Positions 1-5,898 of a DNA stretch of 7,070 nt are shown in pieces (position 1 is the first letter of the stretch; each line of letters opens with the position of its first letter). The notes under the pieces are model-generated. The model saw nothing but the letters and a program-made list of their open reading frames with translations. It was not told the origin of the DNA and did no database searches. Origin of the DNA: an uncultured Actinomycetes bacterium (GTDB lineage Bacteria; Actinomycetota; Actinomycetes; Nanopelagicales; Nanopelagicaceae); contig CAIUHY010000111.1 of NCBI GenBank assembly GCA_903899145.1, positions 1 through 7,070 on the forward strand. Direction: 5' to 3'. The position numbers were made by a program, and so were the translations under genes.

Positions 1-2156
1 AGTTGATGGAACACAACAACTTCATCAATACGGTTAAGGAATTCAGGGCGGAAATGATTCTTGAGCTCATCTCCAACCTTTGCCTTCATACGCTCATAGT
101 TTCCAAGAGCATCATCTGCGTTATGGAATCCAAGCCCTAGGCTCTTTGAGATATCGCGTGTCCCAAGGTTTGTGGTCATGATGATCACAGTGTTCTTAAA
201 ATCAACCACGCGTCCTTGGGCATCGGTTAAACGTCCATCTTCAAGCACTTGGAGAAGTGAGTTAAAGATATCTGGGTGCGCTTTTTCAATTTCATCAAAG
301 AGGACAACAGAGAATGGCTTACGACGAACCTTCTCGGTTAGTTGCCCACCCTCGTCATATCCAACGTATCCAGGAGGTGCACCAAACAACCTTGAGGCCG
401 TGTGCTTCTCTGAGTACTCAGACATATCAAGTTGAATAAGTGCATCTTGATCGCCAAATAAGAATGCTGCAAGCGTGCGAGAAAGTTCAGTCTTTCCAAC
501 ACCAGATGGGCCAGCAAAGATAAATGATCCGCCTGGACGCTTTGGATCTTTAAGACCCGCACGCGTGCGACGAATTGCTTGTGACAAAGCCTTGATCGCT
601 TGGTTTTGTCCAATAACGCGTTTGTGTAATTCATCTTCCATGCGAAGCAAGCGCGCTGTCTCTTCTTCAGTCAACTTAAATACTGGGATACCAGTTGAAT
701 TTGAAAGAACTTCAGCAATGAGCTCTTCATCTACTTCGGCAACGACATCTAGATCGCCAGCCTTCCAAGACTTTTCGCGTTCAGCTTTTTCGTTAATAAG
801 AGACTTTTCTTTATCACGAAGTGCCGCTGCCTTTTCGAAATCCTGACCATCAATGGCAGATTCCTTCTCTTTGCGAGCAGCAGCAATCTTGTCATCAAAT
901 TCACGAAGCTCAGGTGGCGCAGTCATGCGGCGGATGCGCAGACGTGAGCCAGCCTCATCGATGAGATCAATCGCTTTATCTGGCAAGAAGCGATCTGCAA
1001 CATAGCGATCTGCAAGTGTGGCAGCAGAAACAAGTGCTGCATCTGAAATTGAGACCTTGTGGTGAGACTCATAACGATCACGAAGTCCCTTAAGAATTTC
1101 AATTGTATGTGGCAATGATGGTTCAGCAACCTGAATTGGTTGGAATCGACGCTCAAGAGCGGCATCCTTCTCAAGGTGCTTGCGATATTCATCGAGAGTA
1201 GTTGCGCCAATTGTCTGCAGTTCACCGCGGGCAAGCATTGGCTTCAAGATGCTGGCAGCATCGATAGCGCCTTCTGCTGCTCCTGCACCAACAAGTGTAT
1301 GAATCTCATCAATAAATAGAACAATATCTCCGCGTGTACGGATCTCTTTAAGCACTTTCTTCAGGCGCTCTTCAAAATCTCCTCGGTAACGGCTACCGGC
1401 AACAAGTGCTCCGAGGTCTAAGGAGTAAAGCTGCTTTTCCCGAAGTGTTTCAGGAATATCTCCCTTAACAATTGCTTGGGCCAATCCCTCGACGATTGCA
1501 GTTTTACCAACACCAGGTTCTCCAATAAGAACTGGATTGTTCTTTGTGCGACGTGAAAGAACTTGCATAACACGTTCAATTTCTTTTTCACGGCCGATAA
1601 CTGGATCAAGCTTTCCTTCACGAGCAGCTTGCGTCAGATTACGACCAAATTGATCAAGGACAAGTGATGTTGAAGGCGTTCCTTCTGCTGGACCACCGGA
1701 AGCAACAGCTTCTTTTCCTTGATATCCAGAAAGTAATTGAATAACTTGCTGGCGGACACGATTAAGATCTGCGCCCAACTTAACAAGAACTTGAGCGGCG
1801 ACGCCTTCTCCTTCACGAATAAGACCAAGGAGAATGTGTTCGGTTCCAATGTAATTATGTCCAAGCTGAAGTGCTTCGCGAAGTGAGAGTTCCAAAACTT
1901 TTTTAGCGCGTGGTGTAAATGGAATATGACCAGATGGCGCTTGTTGACCTTGACCAATAATTTCTTCAACTTGAGAACGCACTGCTTCAAGTGAGATACC
2001 AAGAGCTTCAAGTGCCTTTGCAGCCACTCCCTCACCTTCGTGGATAAGTCCAAGAAGAATGTGTTCAGTGCCGATGTAGTTGTGATTGAGCATGCGGGCC
2101 TCTTCTTGCGCCAGCACAACAACTCGGCGAGCTCGATCAGTAAACCGCTCGAACAT
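1..2156 (-). CDS. clpC: ATP-dependent Clp protease ATP-binding subunit ClpC (3' end cut by the window)
   Basis: ClpC is an Hsp100 AAA+ unfoldase. As a hexamer in the cytoplasm it unfolds substrate proteins and threads them into the ClpP peptidase. The frame is open from ATG 2156 to the left edge, giving 718 residues of an expected 830-850; the D2 C-terminal end is missing. Two Clp_N repeats cover about residues 4-66 and 79-143, each with HNYIGTEHILLGLI. D1 has Walker A GEPGVGKT (212-219), pore loop RYRG around Tyr257 and Walker B FIDE (Asp283, Glu284). A short middle domain with a UVR-like motif lies near 420-455, as in ClpC and not ClpB. D2 has Walker A GPSGVGKT (549-556), pore loop GYVG (596-599), Walker B LFDE (Asp621, Glu622) and the ClpP-docking tripeptide LGF (675-677). 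Phe2, Phe80 and Lys85, which bind cyclomarin in mycobacterial ClpC1, are present. The start is supported by the Shine-Dalgarno site and the MFERFTDRARR N-terminus. It appears to be transcribed separately from the operon upstream. Confidence 0.97.
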   Translation of the reverse strand, partial: MFERFTDRARRVVVLAQEEARMLNHNYIGTEHILLGLIHEGEGVAAKALEALGISLEAVRSQVEEIIGQGQQAPSGHIPFTPRAKKVLELSLREALQLGHNYIGTEHILLGLIREGEGVAAQVLVKLGADLNRVRQQVIQLLSGYQGKEAVASGGPAEGTPSTSLVLDQFGRNLTQAAREGKLDPVIGREKEIERVMQVLSRRTKNNPVLIGEPGVGKTAIVEGLAQAIVKGDIPETLREKQLYSLDLGALVAGSRYRGDFEERLKKVLKEIRTRGDIVLFIDEIHTLVGAGAAEGAIDAASILKPMLARGELQTIGATTLDEYRKHLEKDAALERRFQPIQVAEPSLPHTIEILKGLRDRYESHHKVSISDAALVSAATLADRYVADRFLPDKAIDLIDEAGSRLRIRRMTAPPELREFDDKIAAARKEKESAIDGQDFEKAAALRDKEKSLINEKAEREKSWKAGDLDVVAEVDEELIAEVLSNSTGIPVFKLTEEETARLLRMEDELHKRVIGQNQAIKALSQAIRRTRAGLKDPKRPGGSFIFAGPSGVGKTELSRTLAAFLFGDQDALIQLDMSEYSEKHTASRLFGAPPGYVGYDEGGQLTEKVRRKPFSVVLFDEIEKAHPDIFNSLLQVLEDGRLTDAQGRVVDFKNTVIIMTTNLGTRDISKSLGLGFHNADDALGNYERMKAKVGDELKNHFRPEFLNRIDEVVVFHQ

Positions 2157-2160
2157 CAGG

Positions 2161-2167
2161 CACCTCT
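2161..2167 (-). promoter_or_regulatory. Ribosome binding site of clpC
   Basis: On the minus strand the sequence AGAGGTG lies before ATG 2156, with six bases between GAGG and the start codon. This good match to the 16S rRNA tail fixes the clpC start. Confidence 0.75.
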
Positions 2168-2192
2168 TTCTTTAGCTTTATTCTCTAGGTCT

Positions 2193-2198
2193 AGCCTA
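2193..2198 (-). promoter_or_regulatory. Possible -10 element of a clpC promoter
   Basis: The minus strand reads TAGGCT here, matching the TANNNT form of actinobacterial housekeeping sigma promoters. It would start transcription roughly 30 bases before clpC ATG 2156. The -35 region is weak: TAGAAC at 2216-2221 with a 17-base spacer matches TTGACA at only three positions. The hexamer sits within a short inverted repeat, TAGG-N5-CCTA (2186-2198). I see no clear ClgR operator (CGC-N5-GCG type) and no CtsR-type direct repeat. This is a candidate by inspection only. Confidence 0.3.
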
Positions 2199-2225
2199 CC
2201 CATAACGCTTAATGTGTTCTATTTA

Positions 2226-2253
2226 TGCCCGCATCTAGCTTAAAAACCGGGCA
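2226..2253 (-). terminator. Weak inverted repeat after argA, possible terminator
   Basis: On the minus strand TGCCCG (2248-2253) pairs with CGGGCA (2226-2231), a six-pair stem with a 16-base loop, starting 13 bases after the argA stop codon. The downstream side is AT-rich (ATAAAT) but has no true U-tract, so intrinsic termination would be weak. It is the only hairpin-like element I see between argA and clpC. It could instead belong to the clpC leader or promoter region. Confidence 0.25.
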
Positions 2254-2266
2254 AATCTGAGAAAAA

Positions 2267-2764
2267 TTAAAGTATTCGCAGCATTCGGGTATTTCCCAGG
2301 GTATTTGGCTTTACCCGCTCCAAATCCAGGAATTCAGCAACCCCTTCGTCATAAGAACGAAGTAGTTGCTGATAAACATCGGGGGAAACGGGAGTTCCTT
2401 CAATGACCTCAAAACCATTGCGTGCAAAAAAATCAGTTTCAAAAGTTAGGCAATAAATTCTGGCAACACCTATTTCTTTTGCCTTAGTAACAATTTTTTC
2501 AATGATTGCATTTCCAACGCCTTTGCCGCGCATCTTATCCACAACTGCAACAGTTCGAACTTCGGCCAAATCTTCCCAGAGCACATGCAGCGCTCCGCAG
2601 CCAACAATTTCGCCATCTAACTCTGCAACAGTGAATTCTTGAACAGTTTCATAAAGTGTCACTGTTTCTTTTGAGAGCAAGCGCCCCCCACTGACATTTG
2701 CATCAACAATCTTCCTGATCGCTTTAATGTCTGAAGTTTTTGCAGGACGGATTTGAACCGTCAT
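2267..2764 (-). CDS. argA: N-acetylglutamate synthase, stand-alone GNAT type (amino-acid N-acetyltransferase)
   Basis: This protein is predicted to transfer acetyl from acetyl-CoA to the amino group of glutamate (or glutamine), the first step of arginine synthesis, in the cytoplasm. At 165 residues it is one GNAT domain, without the amino acid kinase-like domain of E. coli ArgA. The acetyl-CoA loop R-x-x-G-x-G is at Arg79-Gly84, after the strand EVRTVAV (68-74). It shares many segments with what I recall of M. tuberculosis ArgA (Rv2747): VTLYETVQEF, VGCGALHVLW, LTFETDFFARNGF, EGTPV, GVAEFLDL and VKPN-LGN-RML. That shared pattern is stronger evidence than the generic GNAT fold. The start codon overlaps the lysS stop by four bases (ATGA), so it is probably translated by coupling to lysS. 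It is the last gene of the operon. The exact acceptor amino acid cannot be read from the sequence. Confidence 0.88.
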   Translation of the reverse strand: MTVQIRPAKTSDIKAIRKIVDANVSGGRLLSKETVTLYETVQEFTVAELDGEIVGCGALHVLWEDLAEVRTVAVVDKMRGKGVGNAIIEKIVTKAKEIGVARIYCLTFETDFFARNGFEVIEGTPVSPDVYQQLLRSYDEGVAEFLDLERVKPNTLGNTRMLRIL

Positions 2765-4260
2765 GACTCCTCCGGCTTAACAAGAGGGAACAAAATAGTT
2801 TCACGAATACCAAGACCAGTAAGAGCCATGAGCAAGCGGTCAACACCCATTCCCATTCCTCCCATTGGCGGGACTCCGTATTCCATTGCTCTTAAGAAAT
2901 CTTCATCAAGGCCCATTGCTTCTACATCACCCTTGACACCAAGTGCTGCTTGCTCAATTAAACGCTCACGTTGAATCACAGGATCTATAAGTTCTGAATA
3001 TCCGGTTGCCAATTCAAAGCCTTCAACATAAAGATCCCACTTTTCAACCAGACCAGGAATTGTGCGATGAGCACGAACAAGTGGGGATGTGTCTACTGGA
3101 TAACCTCTAACAAAGATTGGTTCATTCAATTTACCTTCAGTAACATACTCAAAGATTTCTTCTGCAATCTTGCCCGTTACCCACTTTGGATCAACTTTCA
3201 TGCCTAGTTTTTCAGCAATTTTCTTCAAATCAGCTTGTGATGTTTGCGGGTTAACGCTCTGCCCAACTCCATCGGAAATTAGATCAAATAGATTAGCTTC
3301 ACGCCACTTGCCACCCAGGTTTACCTCACGGCCATCATGATGGCGAACTACGTGAGAACCAAAGACTGCTTGGGCTGCTTCTTGAATCAAATCTTGAGTA
3401 AGTTTGGCAATTGAATCCCAGTCACCATATGCCTGATAGCTTTCAATCATTGCAAACTCAGGTGAGTGGCTGGAGTCAGCGCCTTCATTGCGGAAGTTAC
3501 GATTAATTTCAAAAACACGCTCAATTCCACCGACAACACAGCGCTTCAAAAATAACTCAGGTGCAATACGCAGAAATAGATCCATGTCATATGCATTACT
3601 GTGCGTTTTAAATGGGCGTGCCGTTGCTCCACCATGCATCACTTGGAGCATAGGTGTTTCAACTTCAATGAAATCTCTGCTAGTAAAAGAATCACGCAGG
3701 GATTTCATTACTTGAGGGCGCAAGCGGGCATTATTTCTTGCTTCAGGCCTAACAATGAGATCTACATACCTCATGCGAACACGTGTTTCCTCCGATAGAG
3801 GTTTGTGATCAACAGGGAGTGGTCGAAGTGATTTTGCTGCAAGTTGCCATGTTGAAGCCAGAATTGATAACTCTCCACGCTTTGACGTGATGATTTCGCC
3901 TGTCACACTCACTAAATCGCCTAGATCAATATCACTCTTCCATAATTCAAGTGAAGCTTCTCCAATTTTATCGAGTGAGAACATTGCCTGAAGTTCAGTA
4001 CCATCACCTTCGCGTAGGGTTGCAAAACATAACTTTCCAGTGTCACGCTTAAAAATAACTCTTCCAGATAAACTTTCTATAATTCCGGTGGCAACATCAA
4101 TAGCAAGACTGTCATGCTTTGTACGAATTTCTTTAAGAGTTGCAGTACGAGCAACTTCTACAGGGTATGCCTCATCACCACGAGCCAATATTGCCAAACG
4201 CTTTTCACGGCGAATTCGCAGTTGCTCGGGTAGGTCATCTTCTGGAATCTGATCACTCAT
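2761..4260 (-). CDS. lysS: Lysyl-tRNA synthetase, class II
   Basis: LysS attaches lysine to tRNA-Lys using ATP, as a cytoplasmic homodimer. The 499-residue length is normal for bacterial class II LysRS. An OB-fold anticodon-binding domain covers about residues 55-148. Catalytic motif 1 lies near 190-206 (DFIEVETPMLQ), motif 2 at 256-273 (FRNEGADSSHSPEFAMIE) and motif 3 at 468-482 (GMGMGVDRLLMALTG). The HSPEFAMIE wording and the segment RAHRTIPGLVEKWDLYVEGFEL (396-417) are typical of actinobacterial LysS and not of E. coli LysS. The ATG at 4260 lies 24 bases after the coaX stop; its Shine-Dalgarno site is modest (AGGG, ten bases upstream). The 3' end overlaps argA by four bases. No motif is broken, so it should be a functional housekeeping enzyme. 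Confidence 0.97.
   Translation of the reverse strand: MSDQIPEDDLPEQLRIRREKRLAILARGDEAYPVEVARTATLKEIRTKHDSLAIDVATGIIESLSGRVIFKRDTGKLCFATLREGDGTELQAMFSLDKIGEASLELWKSDIDLGDLVSVTGEIITSKRGELSILASTWQLAAKSLRPLPVDHKPLSEETRVRMRYVDLIVRPEARNNARLRPQVMKSLRDSFTSRDFIEVETPMLQVMHGGATARPFKTHSNAYDMDLFLRIAPELFLKRCVVGGIERVFEINRNFRNEGADSSHSPEFAMIESYQAYGDWDSIAKLTQDLIQEAAQAVFGSHVVRHHDGREVNLGGKWREANLFDLISDGVGQSVNPQTSQADLKKIAEKLGMKVDPKWVTGKIAEEIFEYVTEGKLNEPIFVRGYPVDTSPLVRAHRTIPGLVEKWDLYVEGFELATGYSELIDPVIQRERLIEQAALGVKGDVEAMGLDEDFLRAMEYGVPPMGGMGMGVDRLLMALTGLGIRETILFPLVKPEES
2767..2773 (-). promoter_or_regulatory. Ribosome binding site of argA inside the end of lysS
   Basis: The minus strand reads GGAGGAG two bases before ATG 2764; its GGAGG core lies four bases from the start. 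It is embedded in the last lysS codons (Pro-Glu-Glu-Ser-stop). Together with the ATGA overlap at 2761-2764 this points to termination-reinitiation. Confidence 0.7.
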
Positions 4261-4284
4261 AATTGGGTAACCCTATCGTGCTCG

Positions 4285-5064
4285 TTATTGCCTATTGCGA
4301 TCAAAAACCATCGCAAGGCCAAGCAAGGTTAGATCTGGTTCGTGTTCATCGATCGTTTCAGCAATTCCTATGACCAATGGAGCTAACCCACCTGTGGCGA
4401 TTACTGTTGTTGGACCTGCGTCAGGATAGAGAACTTCAAGTTCCTCGATTATCCGATTAACCAACCCATCAACTTGCCCAGCAAAGCCATAAATAGTACC
4501 CGACTGGAGCGCTTCAACAGTGTTCTTACCAATAACAGATTTCGGCTTAACTAATTCAACCTTACGTAATTGAGCAGCGCGGGCAGCAAGTGCCTCTACT
4601 GATATCTCAATTCCCGGAGCAAGCGCACCACCAAGAAATTCACCTTTGGGTGAAACAACATCGAGGTTTGTTGAAGTACCAAAATCAACAACAATGCAGG
4701 GACCATGTGATCCGAACAAAGCATGTGCAGCAAGAGTATTTACAATTCTATCAGCACCGATTTCTTTAGGGTTATCAACAAGTAGCGGGACACCAGTCTT
4801 AACTCCAGGTTCAACAATTATTACAGGAATATGCTCAAAGTGAGTTTTAATCATCTGGCGGATTTCTCGCAATACCGCAGGAACTGTTGAGCAGACCGAT
4901 AAACCATCGACTTCATGTCCTTCAATCAATGACCGATACTGCAGCCACAACTCATCTGCCGTATCACGCGGATCGGTTTTTACGCGCCAGGAACGTATGA
5001 GCTTATCCTCACTAAAAAGTCCTAGGACTGTATTTGTATTTCCCACATCGATTGCCAATAACAT
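4285..5064 (-). CDS. coaX: Type III pantothenate kinase
   Basis: CoaX phosphorylates pantothenate, the first step of coenzyme A synthesis. The type III enzyme belongs to the ASKHA fold, typically acts as a dimer, needs a monovalent cation and is not inhibited by CoA. The 259-residue length fits the family. The N-terminal phosphate motif DVGNTN is at 6-11 (Asp6), GADR at 103-106 carries the expected catalytic Asp105, and VDFGTS at 126-131 holds Asp127. FLGGALAPGIEIS (143-155), VIGKNTVEALQSG (177-189) and ATGGLAP (223-229) complete the family pattern. The start ATG follows the nadC TAG stop with no gap, so it is probably coupled to nadC. The 3' neighbour is lysS, and the coaX-lysS pairing is also found in mycobacteria. 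No other type of pantothenate kinase is visible in the window. Confidence 0.96.
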   Translation of the reverse strand: MLLAIDVGNTNTVLGLFSEDKLIRSWRVKTDPRDTADELWLQYRSLIEGHEVDGLSVCSTVPAVLREIRQMIKTHFEHIPVIIVEPGVKTGVPLLVDNPKEIGADRIVNTLAAHALFGSHGPCIVVDFGTSTNLDVVSPKGEFLGGALAPGIEISVEALAARAAQLRKVELVKPKSVIGKNTVEALQSGTIYGFAGQVDGLVNRIIEELEVLYPDAGPTTVIATGGLAPLVIGIAETIDEHEPDLTLLGLAMVFDRNRQ

Positions 5065-5898
5065 CTATAACTCCATTCTTAGGTCTAAACCGATATCAAG
5101 TGCCTGCGCTGAATGAGTGAGTGCTCCCACAGCTAAGTAATCGACTCCAGTTTGGGCATATGCCAAAGCATTATCAAGTGAAAGTCCACCTGATGCTTCT
5201 AATTTGGTTTTACCTTGAGTTATTGCAACAGCCTCTTTACATTGTGCAACACTCATATTATCTAGCAACACAAGATCTGGATTTTGATTAAGCATCAAGC
5301 GCAACTGATCCAAAGTATCAACTTCAACTTCGATAAGCATGTTTGGGTATTGTGATTTCACTGCATTGAATGCTTCCAGCACTCCCCCTGCAGCAAGAAT
5401 ATGGTTATCTTTAATAAGTACAGATTCAGATAGTGACATCCGATGATTTTCCCCGCCCCCCATTCGTACAGCTTCTTTTTCCAACTCACGCCAGCCTGGG
5501 GTTGTCTTGCGTGTATCTCGAATAATGCAATTTGTTCCAGAAACCGCGTCGACCCAACGCCTAGTTAATGTTGCAATACCACTCATATGGGTCAGGAAGT
5601 TAAGGGCAGTGCGCTCTGCAAGCAGTAATGCTCGCGTACTACCTCGAGCTTCTAAAATTACTGTTCCAGATGCTGTTTCATGTGCACATGTAACTGGTGT
5701 TTGAATATCAGTAATTCCTAAATACTTTAAAACTTCTACAGCAGCAGGAATTCCAGCAATGACACCTGTTTGTCTATTTACAAACTGTGCTACCGAAAGT
5801 TGATCTTCAGGAATAGTGGCATGGCTAGTGATATCAATGCCACCAGCTAGATCTTCAGCAATCGCTCTCTCTATGAGAAATTTCAATCCATCATTCAT
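5065..5898 (-). CDS. nadC: Nicotinate-nucleotide pyrophosphorylase (carboxylating), quinolinate phosphoribosyltransferase
   Basis: NadC converts quinolinate and PRPP to nicotinate mononucleotide, CO2 and pyrophosphate in de novo NAD synthesis. With the start at 5898 the protein has 277 residues, normal for the family. In that numbering: AERT near 94-97, RDTRKTTPG (127-135), GGGENHR (147-153), LIKDNH (161-166, with Lys163), EVEVD (190-194), LLDN (211-214), ASGGLS (235-240) and VGALTHS (257-263). These are the expected PRPP- and quinolinate-contacting segments. I chose ATG 5898 because it overlaps the nadB stop as ATGA, like the lysS/argA junction. An in-frame ATG at 5928 would add ten residues (MVNDNGSSSV), but its only GGAG lies one base from the start codon, too close to work well. 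The Shine-Dalgarno site for 5898 is weak too (GGA about 12 bases away), fitting coupled translation. Function is secure; the start is not. Confidence 0.95.
   Translation of the reverse strand: MNDGLKFLIERAIAEDLAGGIDITSHATIPEDQLSVAQFVNRQTGVIAGIPAAVEVLKYLGITDIQTPVTCAHETASGTVILEARGSTRALLLAERTALNFLTHMSGIATLTRRWVDAVSGTNCIIRDTRKTTPGWRELEKEAVRMGGGENHRMSLSESVLIKDNHILAAGGVLEAFNAVKSQYPNMLIEVEVDTLDQLRLMLNQNPDLVLLDNMSVAQCKEAVAITQGKTKLEASGGLSLDNALAYAQTGVDYLAVGALTHSAQALDIGLDLRMEL
5071..5074 (-). promoter_or_regulatory. Ribosome binding site of coaX inside the end of nadC
   Basis: GGAG on the minus strand sits six bases before ATG 5064, the spacer including the nadC TAG stop. This supports the coaX start and direct reinitiation after nadC. 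Confidence 0.6.

Larger units (their letters stand above)
2157..2266. other. Intergenic region between argA and clpC
   Basis: This 110-base stretch is the only sizeable non-coding gap in the window. It contains the possible terminator stem, the candidate clpC -10 element and the clpC ribosome binding site. CTAG occurs three times in it. I see no small open reading frame with a ribosome binding site and no tRNA or riboswitch-like structure. Confidence 0.7.

Noticed and set aside
475..846. Plus-strand open frame of 123 codons opposite clpC
   Set aside because: It is antisense to the conserved ClpC middle and D2 regions, has no family resemblance and no ribosome binding site. It is a shadow of the real frame.
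1634..2122. Minus-strand open frame of 162 codons inside clpC
   Set aside because: It lies out of frame with ClpC, which is unbroken here and encodes the conserved Clp_N repeats. The alternative protein is low-complexity and resembles nothing known to me.
2846..2865. Short tandem-like repeat of CCCAT units
   Set aside because: It is the complement of codons for the Met-Gly rich PPMGGMGMGVDR part of LysS motif 3, so it is explained by protein coding.
2753..2974. Plus-strand open frame of 73 codons crossing the lysS/argA junction
   Set aside because: It is antisense to LysS motif 3 and the C-terminus, and has no independent support.
4265..4273. Palindrome GGGTAACCC in the coaX-lysS gap
   Set aside because: It is only nine bases with no stable stem or U-tract. 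I see too little to call it a terminator or operator.
5451..5461. C-rich run in nadC that could suggest a frameshift or slippage site
   Set aside because: It encodes the Gly-Gly-Gly of the conserved GGGENHR motif, and the NadC frame stays intact on both sides.
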